From Halorussus pelagicus (GTDB lineage: Archaea; Halobacteriota; Halobacteria; Halobacteriales; Haladaptataceae), in contig NZ_CP035120.1 of the NCBI RefSeq assembly GCF_004087835.1, positions 124,001-188,000 of the forward strand: a stretch of 64,000 nucleotides of DNA. The letters are read 5' to 3'. Below are positions 18,236 through 27,820 of this stretch, one piece after another. A program made the position numbers and the translations under genes. The notes beneath the pieces are model-generated. The model was not told the DNA's origin. It saw only the letters and a program-made list of their open reading frames with translations, and made no database searches. Every line of letters begins with the position of its first letter. Position 1 is the stretch's first letter.

Positions 18236-19696
18236 ATGGGGGTTACTCGCGGCTACTGGGGAGAGTTCGGACTCGTCGTCGCCACGACCGGAGCGGCCGC
18301 GCTGTTCGCGGAACCGCTCTTGCTGGTCGGGGCGGCGGGTGTCGGCGGCTGGCTCGTCGCGCGCCAGTACGCCTTCGTCCGGGCCGTCACCGAGGCGGCC
18401 GCCTCGCTCGACATGACCCAATCGCCCAAGCGCGACCGACTCGGCGAGGACGATTCGGTAGAGGTCGCGCTCGACGCGACACTGCCCGACCCCGCGCCCT
18501 TCGGACTCGACATCGAGGCGGACGTTCCCGTCGGCGTCGAGACCGACGACGCGAACGCGACGGCGACGCTTCCGGCGGGCGAGCGCGAGGCGACGGCGAC
18601 GTTCGAGGCGCGCTGTCCGCTTGCCGGAGAGTTTCGCTTCGGCCGACCGACCGTTCGGGCGACCGACGACTCCGAGCGGTTCACCGCACGCTTCGCGGCG
18701 GGCGAGACGGCGACCGTGACGGTGGACGCGCGCGGGCCTCGGGACCTCCACGTCGGGTCCGGCGGCGACGTCATCGACACGCCCTACGGCGACCTCGACA
18801 CCGGCGAGCGCGGCGTCGGTCTCGACTTCGCGGAACTCCGGTCGTACGTCCCCGGCGACGCGGTGCGCAACATCGACTGGAAGGCGACCGCACGTTCCGA
18901 CGGGGCCTACGTCCGTACCTACGAGACCACCGCCGAGCGCCGCACGGTCCTGCTACTCGACTGCCGGAGCGCGATGGCGACCGGGCCTGCGGGCGCGAAG
19001 ACGTTCGACTACCTCCGGCGGTTCGCGCTCGGCGTGGTGGAGTACGCCCGCCAGCGGAGCGAACCGCTCGGTCTCTACGCGGTCGGCGACGAGGGACTGG
19101 TGGCGAATCGCGTGCCCGCCGCCAACGAGGAGACGTACGCCGAAATCGAGGACCGACTCCGCGAATTTGCACCGGGGGACGGGGACGACTTCGGCGAGCG
19201 CGCCTGTTCGGAGCGCGCGCCAGCGGGCACCTCGCCCGCCGTCGCACGCCAGCGCGCCCGACTGCTCCGGGGCGACGACTCGGCCTACGCCGAGCGACTG
19301 GAACCGTTCTTCTCGGCGGCCGACCCCTACGTCGCGCGCATCGAGGGCGACCCGCTCTACGGCGCGGTCCGGACCGCCCTCTCTCGACTATCGGGGAGCG
19401 TGACCACCGTCGTCCTGACCGACGATTCGAACCACGCCCGGACCCGCGCGGCGGTGCGGACCGCGGCCCGCGGCGACGGCACCGTCCTCGCCTTTCTGAC
19501 GCCGACCGTCCTCTTCGAGCGCGAGAGCGCCGACCCGGAAGCGACCTACGAGCGATACGCCGACTTCGAGCGATTCCGGCGCGAACTCGCCAACGAGCGG
19601 GGCGTCGCGGCGTTCGAAGTCGCGCCCGGCGACCAACTGTCCCGACTGCTGGCGGACCACCGCGCGCGCCGCCGGTCCGCGGAGGCGAGCGAGTGA
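18236..19696 (+). CDS. DUF58 domain protein
   Basis: The protein of about 486 residues has two N-terminal hydrophobic segments (LVVATTGAAALFAEPLLLVGAAGVGG), a beta-rich middle, and a DUF58 core with the signature DFAELRSYVPGDAVRNIDWK ATARS (about 200-225). A vWA-like segment follows (TVLLLDCRSAM). DUF58 proteins act with MoxR ATPases, probably as chaperone/adaptor pairs for membrane or envelope protein maturation. The ATG at 18236 is preferred to the GTG at 18227. The next gene starts within the stop (TGATG). This starts the plus-strand half of the DUF58-MoxR group. Confidence 0.92.
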   Translation: MGVTRGYWGEFGLVVATTGAAALFAEPLLLVGAAGVGGWLVARQYAFVRAVTEAAASLDMTQSPKRDRLGEDDSVEVALDATLPDPAPFGLDIEADVPVGVETDDANATATLPAGEREATATFEARCPLAGEFRFGRPTVRATDDSERFTARFAAGETATVTVDARGPRDLHVGSGGDVIDTPYGDLDTGERGVGLDFAELRSYVPGDAVRNIDWKATARSDGAYVRTYETTAERRTVLLLDCRSAMATGPAGAKTFDYLRRFALGVVEYARQRSEPLGLYAVGDEGLVANRVPAANEETYAEIEDRLREFAPGDGDDFGERACSERAPAGTSPAVARQRARLLRGDDSAYAERLEPFFSAADPYVARIEGDPLYGAVRTALSRLSGSVTTVVLTDDSNHARTRAAVRTAARGDGTVLAFLTPTVLFERESADPEATYERYADFERFRRELANERGVAAFEVAPGDQLSRLLADHRARRRSAEASE

Positions 19697-20202
19697 TGGC
19701 CGGAGTCGCCGATTCGACGCCGGACCGAAATCGCCTCACCGACCGGAGCGACCTCGCGGAGCGAAGTCGCCTCGGCGGGGCCAGCGTCCTCCTCGCCGCT
19801 GGCGCGTTCGTCCTGTTCGCTGGCGCGCCCGGCATCGCGGCGGCCGCGGCACTGCTGGCGGTCTGGGTCGCGCTCCCGGCGACCTACGCCTTCGCGCTCG
19901 GCAACGTCGCGCTCGCGGCGCTCGTCGGAAGTGGGAGCCTCGTCGAACTCGCGGTCGTGGAAGCCTGCCTGCTCGGAGTCCTGCTCGCTCCGGCGGGCCG
20001 CCTCGCCGCGCCGGGTCGTCCGGTGGTCGTCGCGGCGGGCGGCGCGGCCGCGGGCGCGGCGCTCGCGTGGGCGACCAGTCAGGGGGCGCTCGGTCTCGGA
20101 ACGGCCGGACTCGCAGTGGTCGCGGCGACCGGACTCGGCGGCTACGGCCTGCACAGGTACCAACTCGTGACGCTCGACTCGGCGGGTGGTGGCGATGAGT
20201 AA
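19696..20202 (+). CDS. small polytopic membrane protein of the DUF58-MoxR cluster
   Basis: The 168-residue, Ala/Leu/Gly-rich protein has four or five predicted membrane helices (LGGASVLLAAGAFVLFAGAP, AAALLAVWVALPATYAFALG, VEACLLGVLLAPAGRL, VVVAAGGAAAGAALAW, GLAVVAATGLGGYGLH). The ATG overlaps the stop of the DUF58 gene. In haloarchaeal DUF58 clusters a gene of this size and topology is regularly present (possibly the DUF7519 family, from memory). No catalytic residues are visible; it may form the membrane anchor for the complex. Confidence 0.85.
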   Translation: MAGVADSTPDRNRLTDRSDLAERSRLGGASVLLAAGAFVLFAGAPGIAAAAALLAVWVALPATYAFALGNVALAALVGSGSLVELAVVEACLLGVLLAPAGRLAAPGRPVVVAAGGAAAGAALAWATSQGALGLGTAGLAVVAATGLGGYGLHRYQLVTLDSAGGGDE

Positions 20203-21202
20203 CGACGGGCGACTCGACCGGAACGACCCGCTCGGGTGGAACGGAGACGGCCAAGAGGACGGGAATGAGTCCGCAGGCGCGGACCCCGAGGAGCGCGTCG
20301 AAGACCTCGCGGCGCAGGTGGAACTGCTAACCGAGGAGAACGCGCGCCTCCGCGAGGAGTACCTCCGCGCCCGGCGGAGCGATTACCGCCAGACTGCGGC
20401 GGGGCTTCTCGGGGTCGGACTAGTCGCAGTCCTCGGGGCGGTGGCGTTCCCGAGCGCCCGAGAGGTCCTGTTCGCGCTCGGCGGGACCGGGATGTTCGGC
20501 GCACTCTTGACCTACTACCTGACGCCCGCGCAGTTCGTCGCGGCCGAGACCGGCGAGCGCGTCTACCGGGCCGTCGCGGCGACCGGCGCGGAGTTGGTCG
20601 GCGAACTCGGCCTGCGGGACGAGCGCGTCTACGCGCCCGCACCGGCGACGGGCGAAGAGTTCTCGAACGTGCGACTCTTCGTGCCCCAGCGCCGCAACTA
20701 CGCGGTTCCGGACCCCGAAGCCCTCGACTCGCTGTTCGTGGTCACGGACGACGAGCGCGAACGCGGCGTCTCGATGGTGCCGACCGGCGGGTCGCTCCAC
20801 CGCGAGTTCGAGTCGGCGATGGCCGACGAACTCGCCGCGACTCCGGCCGGGGTCGCCTCGCAACTGACCGACGCGCTGGTCGAGAGTCTGGAACTGGTCG
20901 AGAGCGCGACCGCCGAGACCGACGCGGAGCGCGGCAGGGTCGCCGTCGAACTCTCCGGGAGCGTCTACGGCGCGCTCGACCGCTTCGACAACCCGGCCGT
21001 CTCGTTCCTCGCGGTCGGACTGGCCGACGCGCTCGACGCGCCCGTGACCGTCGAGGTGACACCCGCGGAGGGCCGGGCCGACTTCGTCGTGACCTGCGAG
21101 TGGGACCCCGAGAGCGTGCGGGCGGACAGGGCGGAAGTGGAGTCAGAAGCGGAAGCGCAAGAAGAAGTGGAAAGGAAAGAGGACGAAGAAGCGGAGGCGT
21201 GA
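20195..21202 (+). CDS. membrane-anchored haloarchaeal protein of the DUF58-MoxR cluster
   Basis: This protein of about 335 residues has an acidic N terminus, a coiled coil (EERVEDLAAQVELLTEENARLREEYL, in two stretches), two adjacent membrane helices (LLGVGLVAVLGAVAFP, VLFALGGTGMFGALLTYYLTP), a globular domain to about residue 310 and a charged tail. The start MSNDGR at 20195 overlaps the preceding gene by 8 bp. The function is unknown (possibly the DUF7502-type partner, from memory). It converges on moxR, with only 8 bp between the stops. Confidence 0.85.
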   Translation: MSNDGRLDRNDPLGWNGDGQEDGNESAGADPEERVEDLAAQVELLTEENARLREEYLRARRSDYRQTAAGLLGVGLVAVLGAVAFPSAREVLFALGGTGMFGALLTYYLTPAQFVAAETGERVYRAVAATGAELVGELGLRDERVYAPAPATGEEFSNVRLFVPQRRNYAVPDPEALDSLFVVTDDERERGVSMVPTGGSLHREFESAMADELAATPAGVASQLTDALVESLELVESATAETDAERGRVAVELSGSVYGALDRFDNPAVSFLAVGLADALDAPVTVEVTPAEGRADFVVTCEWDPESVRADRAEVESEAEAQEEVERKEDEEAEA

Positions 21203-21210
21203 AACGCGCG

Positions 21211-22215
21211 CTACGACTCGCCAGCACTCGTCTCCGGTTCGCCCGCCGCGTCCGAGTCGGGCGTCTCGTCGGGACCGCCCGGCGGTTCGACGGCGGCCAC
21301 CACGTCGGCGACCACGTCGGCGACGGACACGTCGCTCAGTTCCGCCTCGGCGCTCAGGGTCAGGCGGTGGGCGAGCACGGGGTCGGCCAGCGCCTTCGCG
21401 TCGTCGGGAATCACGTAGTCGCGCCCGCGAATCGCGGCGCGGGCCTTCGTCGCGTGGAGAAACGAGAGCGCGGTCCGGGGCGACGCGCCGTATTCGAGGT
21501 CCGGACTCTCGCGGGTCGCGCCGATCAAATCGAGCAGGTACTCCTTGACGGCGCGCTCGACATGTACGTCCGCGACGGTCTCGCGGGCATCAAGAATCTC
21601 CGCGGTCGAGACGACCGGCGACACGTCGTCGGGACCGAGGTCCGGCGACTCGTCGAACCGGTCGAGCAGGGCCATCTCCTCCTCGGCGTCGGGCATCCCC
21701 ACGGTGAACTTGAACTGGAAGCGGTCGCGCTGGGCGATGGGGAGTTCGTAGGTCCCCTCCATCTCGATGGGGTTCTGGGTGGCGACGACAAAGAACGGTT
21801 CGGGGAGCGATAGCGTCTCTCCCTCGATGGTGACCGCGCCCTCCTGCATCGCTTCGAGCAGGGCCGACTGGGTCTTGGGCGTCGCGCGATTTATCTCGTC
21901 GGCGACGACGAGGTTGGCGAACACCGGGCCGCGCTGGAGGTCGAACTCGCCGGTCGCTTCCCGGTAGACGTTCGTCCCCGTGATGTCCGCCGGGAGGATG
22001 TCGGGCGTCATCTGGATGCGGTTGGCGTCCATCCCGGTCGCCTCGGCGAACAGGAGCGCGATGGTCGTCTTGGCGACTCCAGGCACGCCCTCCAGCAGGA
22101 CGTGGCCCCGCGTCAGCAGCGAGATGGTGAGTCCTTCCACGACGGTCTCGTTGCCGACCAACACGGTCCCCGTGCGGTCTCGCAGGTCCTCGTAGATAGC
22201 GGCCGGTTCGGTCAT
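21211..22215 (-). CDS. MoxR-family AAA+ ATPase
   Basis: The 334-residue ATPase has Walker A GVPGVAKT (43-50), Walker B LVVADEINR (102-110), sensor 1 VVATQNPIEMEG and the MoxR-specific inserts. The lid region reads SPRTALSFLHATKARAAIRGRDYVIPDD. MoxR hexamers remodel or load partners that carry vWA/DUF58 domains, and the DUF58 gene lies 1.5 kb away on the opposite strand. It is 76 bp downstream of the DUF4350 gene on the same strand, likely co-transcribed. Confidence 0.95.
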   Translation of the reverse strand: MTEPAAIYEDLRDRTGTVLVGNETVVEGLTISLLTRGHVLLEGVPGVAKTTIALLFAEATGMDANRIQMTPDILPADITGTNVYREATGEFDLQRGPVFANLVVADEINRATPKTQSALLEAMQEGAVTIEGETLSLPEPFFVVATQNPIEMEGTYELPIAQRDRFQFKFTVGMPDAEEEMALLDRFDESPDLGPDDVSPVVSTAEILDARETVADVHVERAVKEYLLDLIGATRESPDLEYGASPRTALSFLHATKARAAIRGRDYVIPDDAKALADPVLAHRLTLSAEAELSDVSVADVVADVVAAVEPPGGPDETPDSDAAGEPETSAGES

Positions 22216-22291
22216 CGTCCACCCTCACCACGCGGAGTCGGATAACTCGCGGGGTTACTCCCGGATACTGGGCGCGTTCCTCCGAGACACC

Positions 22292-23449
22292 CTACCGGTC
22301 GCGGCGTCGGTGGAGCGCCGCCGCGACTCGCTCGACGCGCTCGGGGTCCCAGTCGGGATGCCTGCGTTCGAGGTGCGCGACCAACTGGTCTCGCGTCGGG
22401 CGGATGCCGACCGCCGGACCCTCGCTCCTCTCACCGATTTCACCGTTGAATCCACCGACGATTCCGCCGCCGGACGCGCGCTGCCACTGCCGGGAGAGCG
22501 TCGCCGTCGCCGCCGAGAGCAGGTCCGGGCGTCTCGACCAGACCCCCAAAATCCCGACGACCGCGACGCCCGCCGCCAGCGTGAGCCACGCCGACTCGCG
22601 GACGACCAGCAGGGCGACCACCAGCGGCGGCAGGCCCGCGGCGTGCGAGTAGTCCAACAGCACTCGGTCGTGGCCGGACAGGAGCGCGGCGACGAACGCC
22701 CGATTGCGACCCTCCTCGACCATCGCGTCGATGAACGCCGACGAGTCCGAGACGACGACGACCCGGCCCGCGCCCAGTCGCTCGGCGGTCACGACCGGCG
22801 CGGAGGTCAGATTCTCGCTCGGGCCGAGTCGCCCGTTCCGGTCGGCGTCGAGGTAAGCGTAGCCAGAGGTGTTGTAGACGACCGTCGCGCCGTTCGGTTC
22901 GACCGCGGTACCGTGGTTCAGTGTCACCGAGTCCGCAGCGTCACTGGCTCCGGTCCGGAGTCCCGCGAAACTACCGGCCCGGAGCGAGGCGTTCGGAACG
23001 CGCGAGGCCACCGGCATCGCCGGAGTGCGGTAGTTTGACCGCGGGTCCCGGAGCGGGCGGCCGTCGAGGCGCGCGCTCGCGCCCAGCACGCCGAGCAGTT
23101 CGTTCGCGTGTGAGTCCGAATCGCTCGCCACGACCAGCGTGCCGCCGTTTCTGACGAACCTGCTCACGCCCACGAGTTCCGACGAGGCGTACCCCGAGTC
23201 GGGCGACAGCACGAACGCCACGGTCCCGTCCGCGGCCCCCGAGTCGTACGCGCCGGTCTCGTGCGCGAGGACGACCTCACCCCGCTCGCTCGCCAGCGCC
23301 CGGAAGTCGCTCGCGCCGTCCCAGTCGTCGTTGTACGGACTGAGCGCGGCCGACGACGAACTTCCGGCCAGCACCGCGACGACGAGGACCGACGCCGCGA
23401 GGGCCGCGAGGACTATCTGCGGAATCGAGAGGTCGAAGTCAGTCGGCAC
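22292..23449 (-). CDS. DUF4350 domain membrane protein
   Basis: The 385-residue protein has an N-terminal membrane helix (IVLAALAASVLVVAVLAGSS) and a glutamine-amidotransferase-like DUF4350 domain (GTVAFVLSPDSGYASSE; VSRFVRNGGTLVVASDSD; GAGRVVVVSDSSAFIDAM). Two more helices follow (LPPLVVALLVVRESAWLTLAAGVAVVGILGVW), then a cytoplasmic basic tail. DUF4350 proteins accompany DUF4129, DUF58 and MoxR in many genomes. Here the partner DUF4129 gene sits at 1.9-4.1 kb. Transcribed toward moxR. Confidence 0.88.
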   Translation of the reverse strand: MPTDFDLSIPQIVLAALAASVLVVAVLAGSSSSAALSPYNDDWDGASDFRALASERGEVVLAHETGAYDSGAADGTVAFVLSPDSGYASSELVGVSRFVRNGGTLVVASDSDSHANELLGVLGASARLDGRPLRDPRSNYRTPAMPVASRVPNASLRAGSFAGLRTGASDAADSVTLNHGTAVEPNGATVVYNTSGYAYLDADRNGRLGPSENLTSAPVVTAERLGAGRVVVVSDSSAFIDAMVEEGRNRAFVAALLSGHDRVLLDYSHAAGLPPLVVALLVVRESAWLTLAAGVAVVGILGVWSRRPDLLSAATATLSRQWQRASGGGIVGGFNGEIGERSEGPAVGIRPTRDQLVAHLERRHPDWDPERVERVAAALHRRRDR

Positions 23450-23524
23450 GGGGTCGCCTCCCGGAGGACGGCGTGGGACTCCACCTCGCGGATAGCGCGA
23501 CGGCGGTCGAAGAGTCCGCAGTCG

Positions 23525-23548
23525 GCGCGACCGCTTCTGCGGTCGCGC
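23525..23548 (-). terminator. GC-rich hairpin between sulfatase-like and DUF4350 genes
   Basis: A perfect 10-bp stem GCGCGACCGC pairs with GCGGTCGCGC across a 4-base TTCT loop. It lies in the 226-bp spacer downstream of the sulfatase-fold gene stop (23676) and upstream of the DUF4350 start (23449), both on the minus strand. There is no strong T-tract, so termination, attenuation or RNA stability are all possible. Confidence 0.4.
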
Positions 23549-23675
23549 GGACCGCGCCGCGACTGTGTGGCGATTCGGGGGCGTCCATCGTGACGCCGAG
23601 GCTACGCGGTCGCCCGTGGAAAATATCTCGGCGTAATCGCCGCGTAACCGTCTCGCTCGGACTCATCGGGACCAC

Positions 23676-25142
23676 TCAGAGATAGCCCAACTCCTCCAAC
23701 TGCCGTTTGGTTCCCGCCTCGATGTCGGTCTCGCCGCCCGCTCGGTAGTCGAGCGGACCGAGTTCCTCGCGGGCACGCTCGCGGAGTCGGTCGGCGATGT
23801 CGGGGCGCTCGGCCGCGAGATTCCGGGACTCCGCGGGGTCGGCGGTCAGGTCGTACAGTTCCTCGGTGCGGTCGGTCCCCTCGATGAACTTCCAAGCGGG
23901 CGTCCTGACGGCTCTGAGCGCCCGGTCGAACGTCGAGATGTCGTTGGGCACCTCGTCGTAGCGGTCCCGAACCGCGTCGATTTCGGGTTGGGGGTGCAGG
24001 TACTCGCTGACCGCGAACTCCCGGTCGGAACCGACGTCCTCGCCGTCGGCGAGGACGTTCCGCGAGGTGGGCGCGTCGAGCGCGGCCGGGTCGATCCCGG
24101 CGAGCGAGAGGACGGTCGGGTAGAGGTCACGGAGTTCCACGGCGTCCTCGCAGGTGACTCGTCGGTCCTCGCTGGGGAGACTGACAATTAGCGGGACGTG
24201 GACCAGCGTGTCGTAGAGACAATACTGATGGTCCATCAGGCCGTGGTCGCCGACGTTCTCGCCGTGGTCGCCGACGACGACGACGGCGGTGTCGTCGAGT
24301 TCCCCCGACTCGTCGAGGAAGTCGAACAATTGCCCGAGTCGGTGGTCGAGATAGCGGATTTCGGCCTTATAAATCCCGGTCAGAATCTCGAACTCCGCGT
24401 CGGTCCGCTCGTCCGCGCCGGTGATGTGCGCCCACGCGTCCTGATTTATCGTCTCGGCGCGGGCTATCTGGTCGTCGGTCAGGAACTCGCGCTGGAACCG
24501 CTCGGGCGGGTCGTAGGCCAAATGGGGTTCCATGAAGTTAGCAAACGCGAAGAACGGCCGGTCGCCCTCGCGCGACCGGAACCACGTCTTCATTCGGCGA
24601 ACAGTCCGGCGCGCCCCCGAGTCGTACGTCTCCCGAAGAAACTGCATGTAGAGCGCGTTTGCGACCGTCTTCGGGGCGCTCGGCGACAGCAGTTCCGAGG
24701 CGAGTTCCCGGAGTTGGTCGGACCGCGCCTCGATTTTGGCGATGGACGCGAGGTCCGCGCCCTCCAAGAACAGTTTCCAGCAGGGCGAGAACTCCTCGAA
24801 GCCCTCAAAGCCGAAACTCGGCGAAATCCACGGATTGTTCGAGAACGCCGCGGTCCGATACCCCATCCGGCCGAGTCTGGCGGGGAGCGAGTGGTCTCCG
24901 GCGTCGTAGTCCTTGCGCCCGGCGTGGGCGACGTGGTCCGAGGGTCGCCAACCGGTGAACATCGAGGCGTGGGAGGGGAGCGTCCACGGCGCGTTCGCCG
25001 TCGCGTTCGTGAACCTGATTCCCGAGTCGGCGAACTCGGCCAGTCGCGGCGCTACCGCCTCGGCGTCGTCGCCGAACACCGTCGCGGCTCTGGCGGTGTC
25101 TAACACGACGAACAGCACGTTTGGGCGACGCATCGTAGCCAT
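23676..25142 (-). CDS. sulfatase-fold enzyme with Thr in the nucleophile position
   Basis: The 488-residue alkaline-phosphatase-superfamily protein has metal-binding NVLFVVLDTARA at the N terminus, VVVGDHGENVGDHGLMDHQ (second metal site) and a C-terminal sulfatase-like subdomain (WKFIEGTDRTEELYDLTADP). Where sulfatases carry Cys or Ser for formylglycine (C/S-x-P-x-R), this reads TLPSH with Thr54. It is therefore probably a phospho- or phosphoglycerol-transferase-like or phosphodiesterase enzyme rather than a true sulfatase (inference from LtaS/EptA-type Thr nucleophiles). It begins the glycan locus on the minus strand, divergent from the DUF1616 gene; ATG at 25133 is an alternative start. Confidence 0.88.
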   Translation of the reverse strand: MATMRRPNVLFVVLDTARAATVFGDDAEAVAPRLAEFADSGIRFTNATANAPWTLPSHASMFTGWRPSDHVAHAGRKDYDAGDHSLPARLGRMGYRTAAFSNNPWISPSFGFEGFEEFSPCWKLFLEGADLASIAKIEARSDQLRELASELLSPSAPKTVANALYMQFLRETYDSGARRTVRRMKTWFRSREGDRPFFAFANFMEPHLAYDPPERFQREFLTDDQIARAETINQDAWAHITGADERTDAEFEILTGIYKAEIRYLDHRLGQLFDFLDESGELDDTAVVVVGDHGENVGDHGLMDHQYCLYDTLVHVPLIVSLPSEDRRVTCEDAVELRDLYPTVLSLAGIDPAALDAPTSRNVLADGEDVGSDREFAVSEYLHPQPEIDAVRDRYDEVPNDISTFDRALRAVRTPAWKFIEGTDRTEELYDLTADPAESRNLAAERPDIADRLRERAREELGPLDYRAGGETDIEAGTKRQLEELGYL

Positions 25143-25249
25143 TGTCGGCGGTTCTCACCATATCTCTAACGGTCACACGGGGGAGAATTGGGCGATTTCT
25201 CGGCGTTACGGCCTGACCACTTTTGTGGGAGAACGTCGAACCCACGCCG

Positions 25250-26389
25250 ATGAGTGGACGACCGCATCTGCCCCGGCGAGTCGGACGGCTACCGGCCGAC
25301 CTCGCGGCGGTCGCGGCGCTCGACGCGCTGGCGGTGCTGGCGCTGTTCGTCCCGGCCGTCCGAGCGACCCCGGTTCGCGCGGTGCTGGGTCTGCCGTTCC
25401 TGCTGGTTCTGCCGGGGTACGCGCTCGTTTCAGCGCTCTTTCCCGAAAATCAGGTCGCGCTCTCGGCCGGGCAGTTTGGGCGGTCGGAGCAGTCGGAGGG
25501 AACCCCCTCGGACGACCCCGAGGAGGACGCGCAGAGCGACCCCGGCGTGTTCCTGCGCCACGAGTTAGACGGCGTGGAGCGACTGGGGCTTTCGGTCGGA
25601 GCGAGCATCGTCGTCGTCGCGGCCGTCGCGCTCGCGCTGGACCGCTCGGCGGGCGGTCTCGGAACGTCTTCGCTGGTCGCCTCGGTCGGCGCGTTCACGC
25701 TCGGTCACGCGCTCGTTGCCGTCCGGCGGCGCGAGCAGTTGCCCGAGGGCGAGCGGTTCGCGGGCACGCTCGGCGCGAGCGTCACGGCCGCTCGCGCCGA
25801 GCTGTTCGGTCCGGAGACGAAGGTGGACGCCGCGCTCAACGTCCTCGTGGTCGTGAGCCTCGTCCTCGCGGCCGGGGGCACCGCCTACGCCGTCACTACC
25901 GAGTCCGGCGACGCGGGCGACACCGAACTCTACCTCCTCGCGGAGAACGACGACGGCGCGCTCGTCGCCGACAACTACCCCGACACGCTCTCGGAGGCGC
26001 GACGGAATCCGCTGGTCGTCGGCGTCGAAAACGGCGAGGGCGACCCGGCGGAGTACACCGTAGTCGCCCAACTCCAGCGGGTGACGGGACCGCCGAGCGC
26101 GACGACGGTCGTCGCGGAGCGCGAACTCGCCCGGTACGGAGTCCGCGTGGTCCCCGGCGAGTCGTGGGAGACGCGCCACGTCCCGCGAGCGCGGATGCGC
26201 GGCGACAGGTTGCGACTCGCCTACCTGCTCTACCGCGGGGAGCCACCGGCCGACCCGAGCGTCGAGAACGCGGAGCGCGAGGTCCACCTCTGGCTGAACG
26301 GGACGCAGGGCGGAGCGGAGGCGAGCGGTCAAGCGGGAACGACCGCGCCGGAGACGGACGCTCCCCAAACGCTCGGGAGGTGGTCGTGA
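25250..26389 (+). CDS. DUF1616 domain membrane protein
   Basis: The protein of about 379 residues has DUF1616 features: paired N-terminal helices (LAAVAALDALAVLALFVP; GLPFLLVLPGYALVSALFPE), further helices at about 115-135 and 145-160, then one before an extracytoplasmic beta-rich domain (ELYLLAENDDGALVADNYPDTL; LVVGVENGEG). DUF1616 proteins often accompany archaeal surface-glycan loci. The stop is directly followed by the flippase GTG, so these are co-transcribed. Confidence 0.9.
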   Translation: MSGRPHLPRRVGRLPADLAAVAALDALAVLALFVPAVRATPVRAVLGLPFLLVLPGYALVSALFPENQVALSAGQFGRSEQSEGTPSDDPEEDAQSDPGVFLRHELDGVERLGLSVGASIVVVAAVALALDRSAGGLGTSSLVASVGAFTLGHALVAVRRREQLPEGERFAGTLGASVTAARAELFGPETKVDAALNVLVVVSLVLAAGGTAYAVTTESGDAGDTELYLLAENDDGALVADNYPDTLSEARRNPLVVGVENGEGDPAEYTVVAQLQRVTGPPSATTVVAERELARYGVRVVPGESWETRHVPRARMRGDRLRLAYLLYRGEPPADPSVENAEREVHLWLNGTQGGAEASGQAGTTAPETDAPQTLGRWS

Positions 26390-27820
26390 GTGGACATCGC
26401 TCGCTCGACGGCGAAACTCTACCTCGCGCAACTCGGCGGGTCGGCGCTCGTGGCCAGCGGTCTCGTCTTCTTCTCCAGAGAGTTGGGGGCCGCGACGATG
26501 GGGGTGTTCTTCCTCTTTCAGGCAGTGTTGGAGATGCTGATGGTCCCCGCTGACTTCGGTCTCAGAGGGGCCGTCGAGAAGCGCATCAGCGAGGGCGAGC
26601 GTCCGCCGGACATCCTCACCACCGGTCTGGTGCTGAAGGTCGGTCTCGCGCTGGCCGCCGTCGCGGGCATCTTCGCGTTCCGAGGGCAGTTGAACGAGTA
26701 CATCGGCGCAGAGTTGGCGCTGTACCTCGCGGTCGGGGTCGTCCTCCGGGAGTTCTCGTGGCTGATGATGCGCGTGCTAAAGGGCGAACTCCGGGTCGAG
26801 GAGACCGCGACCCTGAAGTTCGCCCAGAAGGCGGTCTGGATACTCGGCGGGGGCGCGCTGGTGTACCTCGACTGGGAAGTCGAAGGGCTTGTCTACGGCC
26901 TGCTGGGCGGGTTCGCGGTCGTTCTCGTCTGGGGGACGTGGAAGGTCTCGACGCCGCTCGGCCGACCCTCCGCCGAGCGCGCGCGCTCGCTGGTGGACTA
27001 CTCGAAGTACAACGCCGTCACCTCGGTGCAGGGCTACGTCGGCAACTGGCTCGACATCGTGTTCATCGGCTTCTTCCTCAGTCAGACCCACGTCGGGGCC
27101 TACGAGGTGTCGTGGCGGGTGACGACGTTCGTCCTGCTGTTCAGCAAGGTCATCGCCCAGAGCATCTTCCCCCAAATCAGCGAGTGGAGCGGCGAGGACG
27201 CCCACGGGCGCATCGAGAGCCTGCTCACCTCGGTCATCACGCCGTCGGTGTTCTTCCTGATTCCGGCGTTCGTCGGCACCGCCCTGCTCGCCGAACCCAT
27301 CCTCGAACTCGTATTCGGGACCGAGTTCGGCATCGCCCGCGTCGCGTTCGTCGTACTGATGGGGTTCACGCTGGTCAGGGGCGTCGGCGTCGTCTTCGGC
27401 CGGGCGCTCGGCGCGATAGACCAGCCGCGACTCGCGGCCATCTCGGGAGTTTCGGCGACCGTGACGAACGTCGTCCTGAACGCGGTGCTGGTCTTCCAGT
27501 TCGGGCTACTCGGCGCGGCGACGGCGACGCTGGTCTCGGCGTTCGTCGGCACCGCGCTCGACGTGCGATTCCTCTCGCGGCACGTCGCGGTGCGGTTCCC
27601 GGTCACGGAGCTGAAATACTGCGTCGTCTCCGCTGGCGTGATGGGTGGGGTCGTGTTCGTCGCGCGCTCGGGCATCGGCGTCGGAACACTGTGGGAACTG
27701 CTCGCGGTCATCGCGCTCGGCGCGGCGACCTACGGAGGACTGATACTGCTGTTCCGTCCACTCCGGACGCGCGTCCTCGGGACGCTCCCCACGGGGCGCT
27801 TGGAGAGGTGGTCGCCGTGA
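26390..27820 (+). CDS. lipid-linked oligosaccharide flippase (Wzx/MATE-like)
   Basis: The 476-residue protein has about 14 hydrophobic segments of the polysaccharide-export MVF superfamily, starting ARSTAKLYLAQLGGSALVASG with the family's N-terminal SxxxLYLAQ pattern. Internal GFFLSQTHVGAYEVSWRVTT and LVRGVGVVFGRALGAIDQPR resemble the RfbX repeat. It would flip lipid-linked sugars across the membrane for S-layer N-glycosylation. GTG at 26390 is the likely start, as it abuts the previous stop with no room for another. The next gene's GTG overlaps its TGA. Confidence 0.92.
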   Translation: MDIARSTAKLYLAQLGGSALVASGLVFFSRELGAATMGVFFLFQAVLEMLMVPADFGLRGAVEKRISEGERPPDILTTGLVLKVGLALAAVAGIFAFRGQLNEYIGAELALYLAVGVVLREFSWLMMRVLKGELRVEETATLKFAQKAVWILGGGALVYLDWEVEGLVYGLLGGFAVVLVWGTWKVSTPLGRPSAERARSLVDYSKYNAVTSVQGYVGNWLDIVFIGFFLSQTHVGAYEVSWRVTTFVLLFSKVIAQSIFPQISEWSGEDAHGRIESLLTSVITPSVFFLIPAFVGTALLAEPILELVFGTEFGIARVAFVVLMGFTLVRGVGVVFGRALGAIDQPRLAAISGVSATVTNVVLNAVLVFQFGLLGAATATLVSAFVGTALDVRFLSRHVAVRFPVTELKYCVVSAGVMGGVVFVARSGIGVGTLWELLAVIALGAATYGGLILLFRPLRTRVLGTLPTGRLERWSP

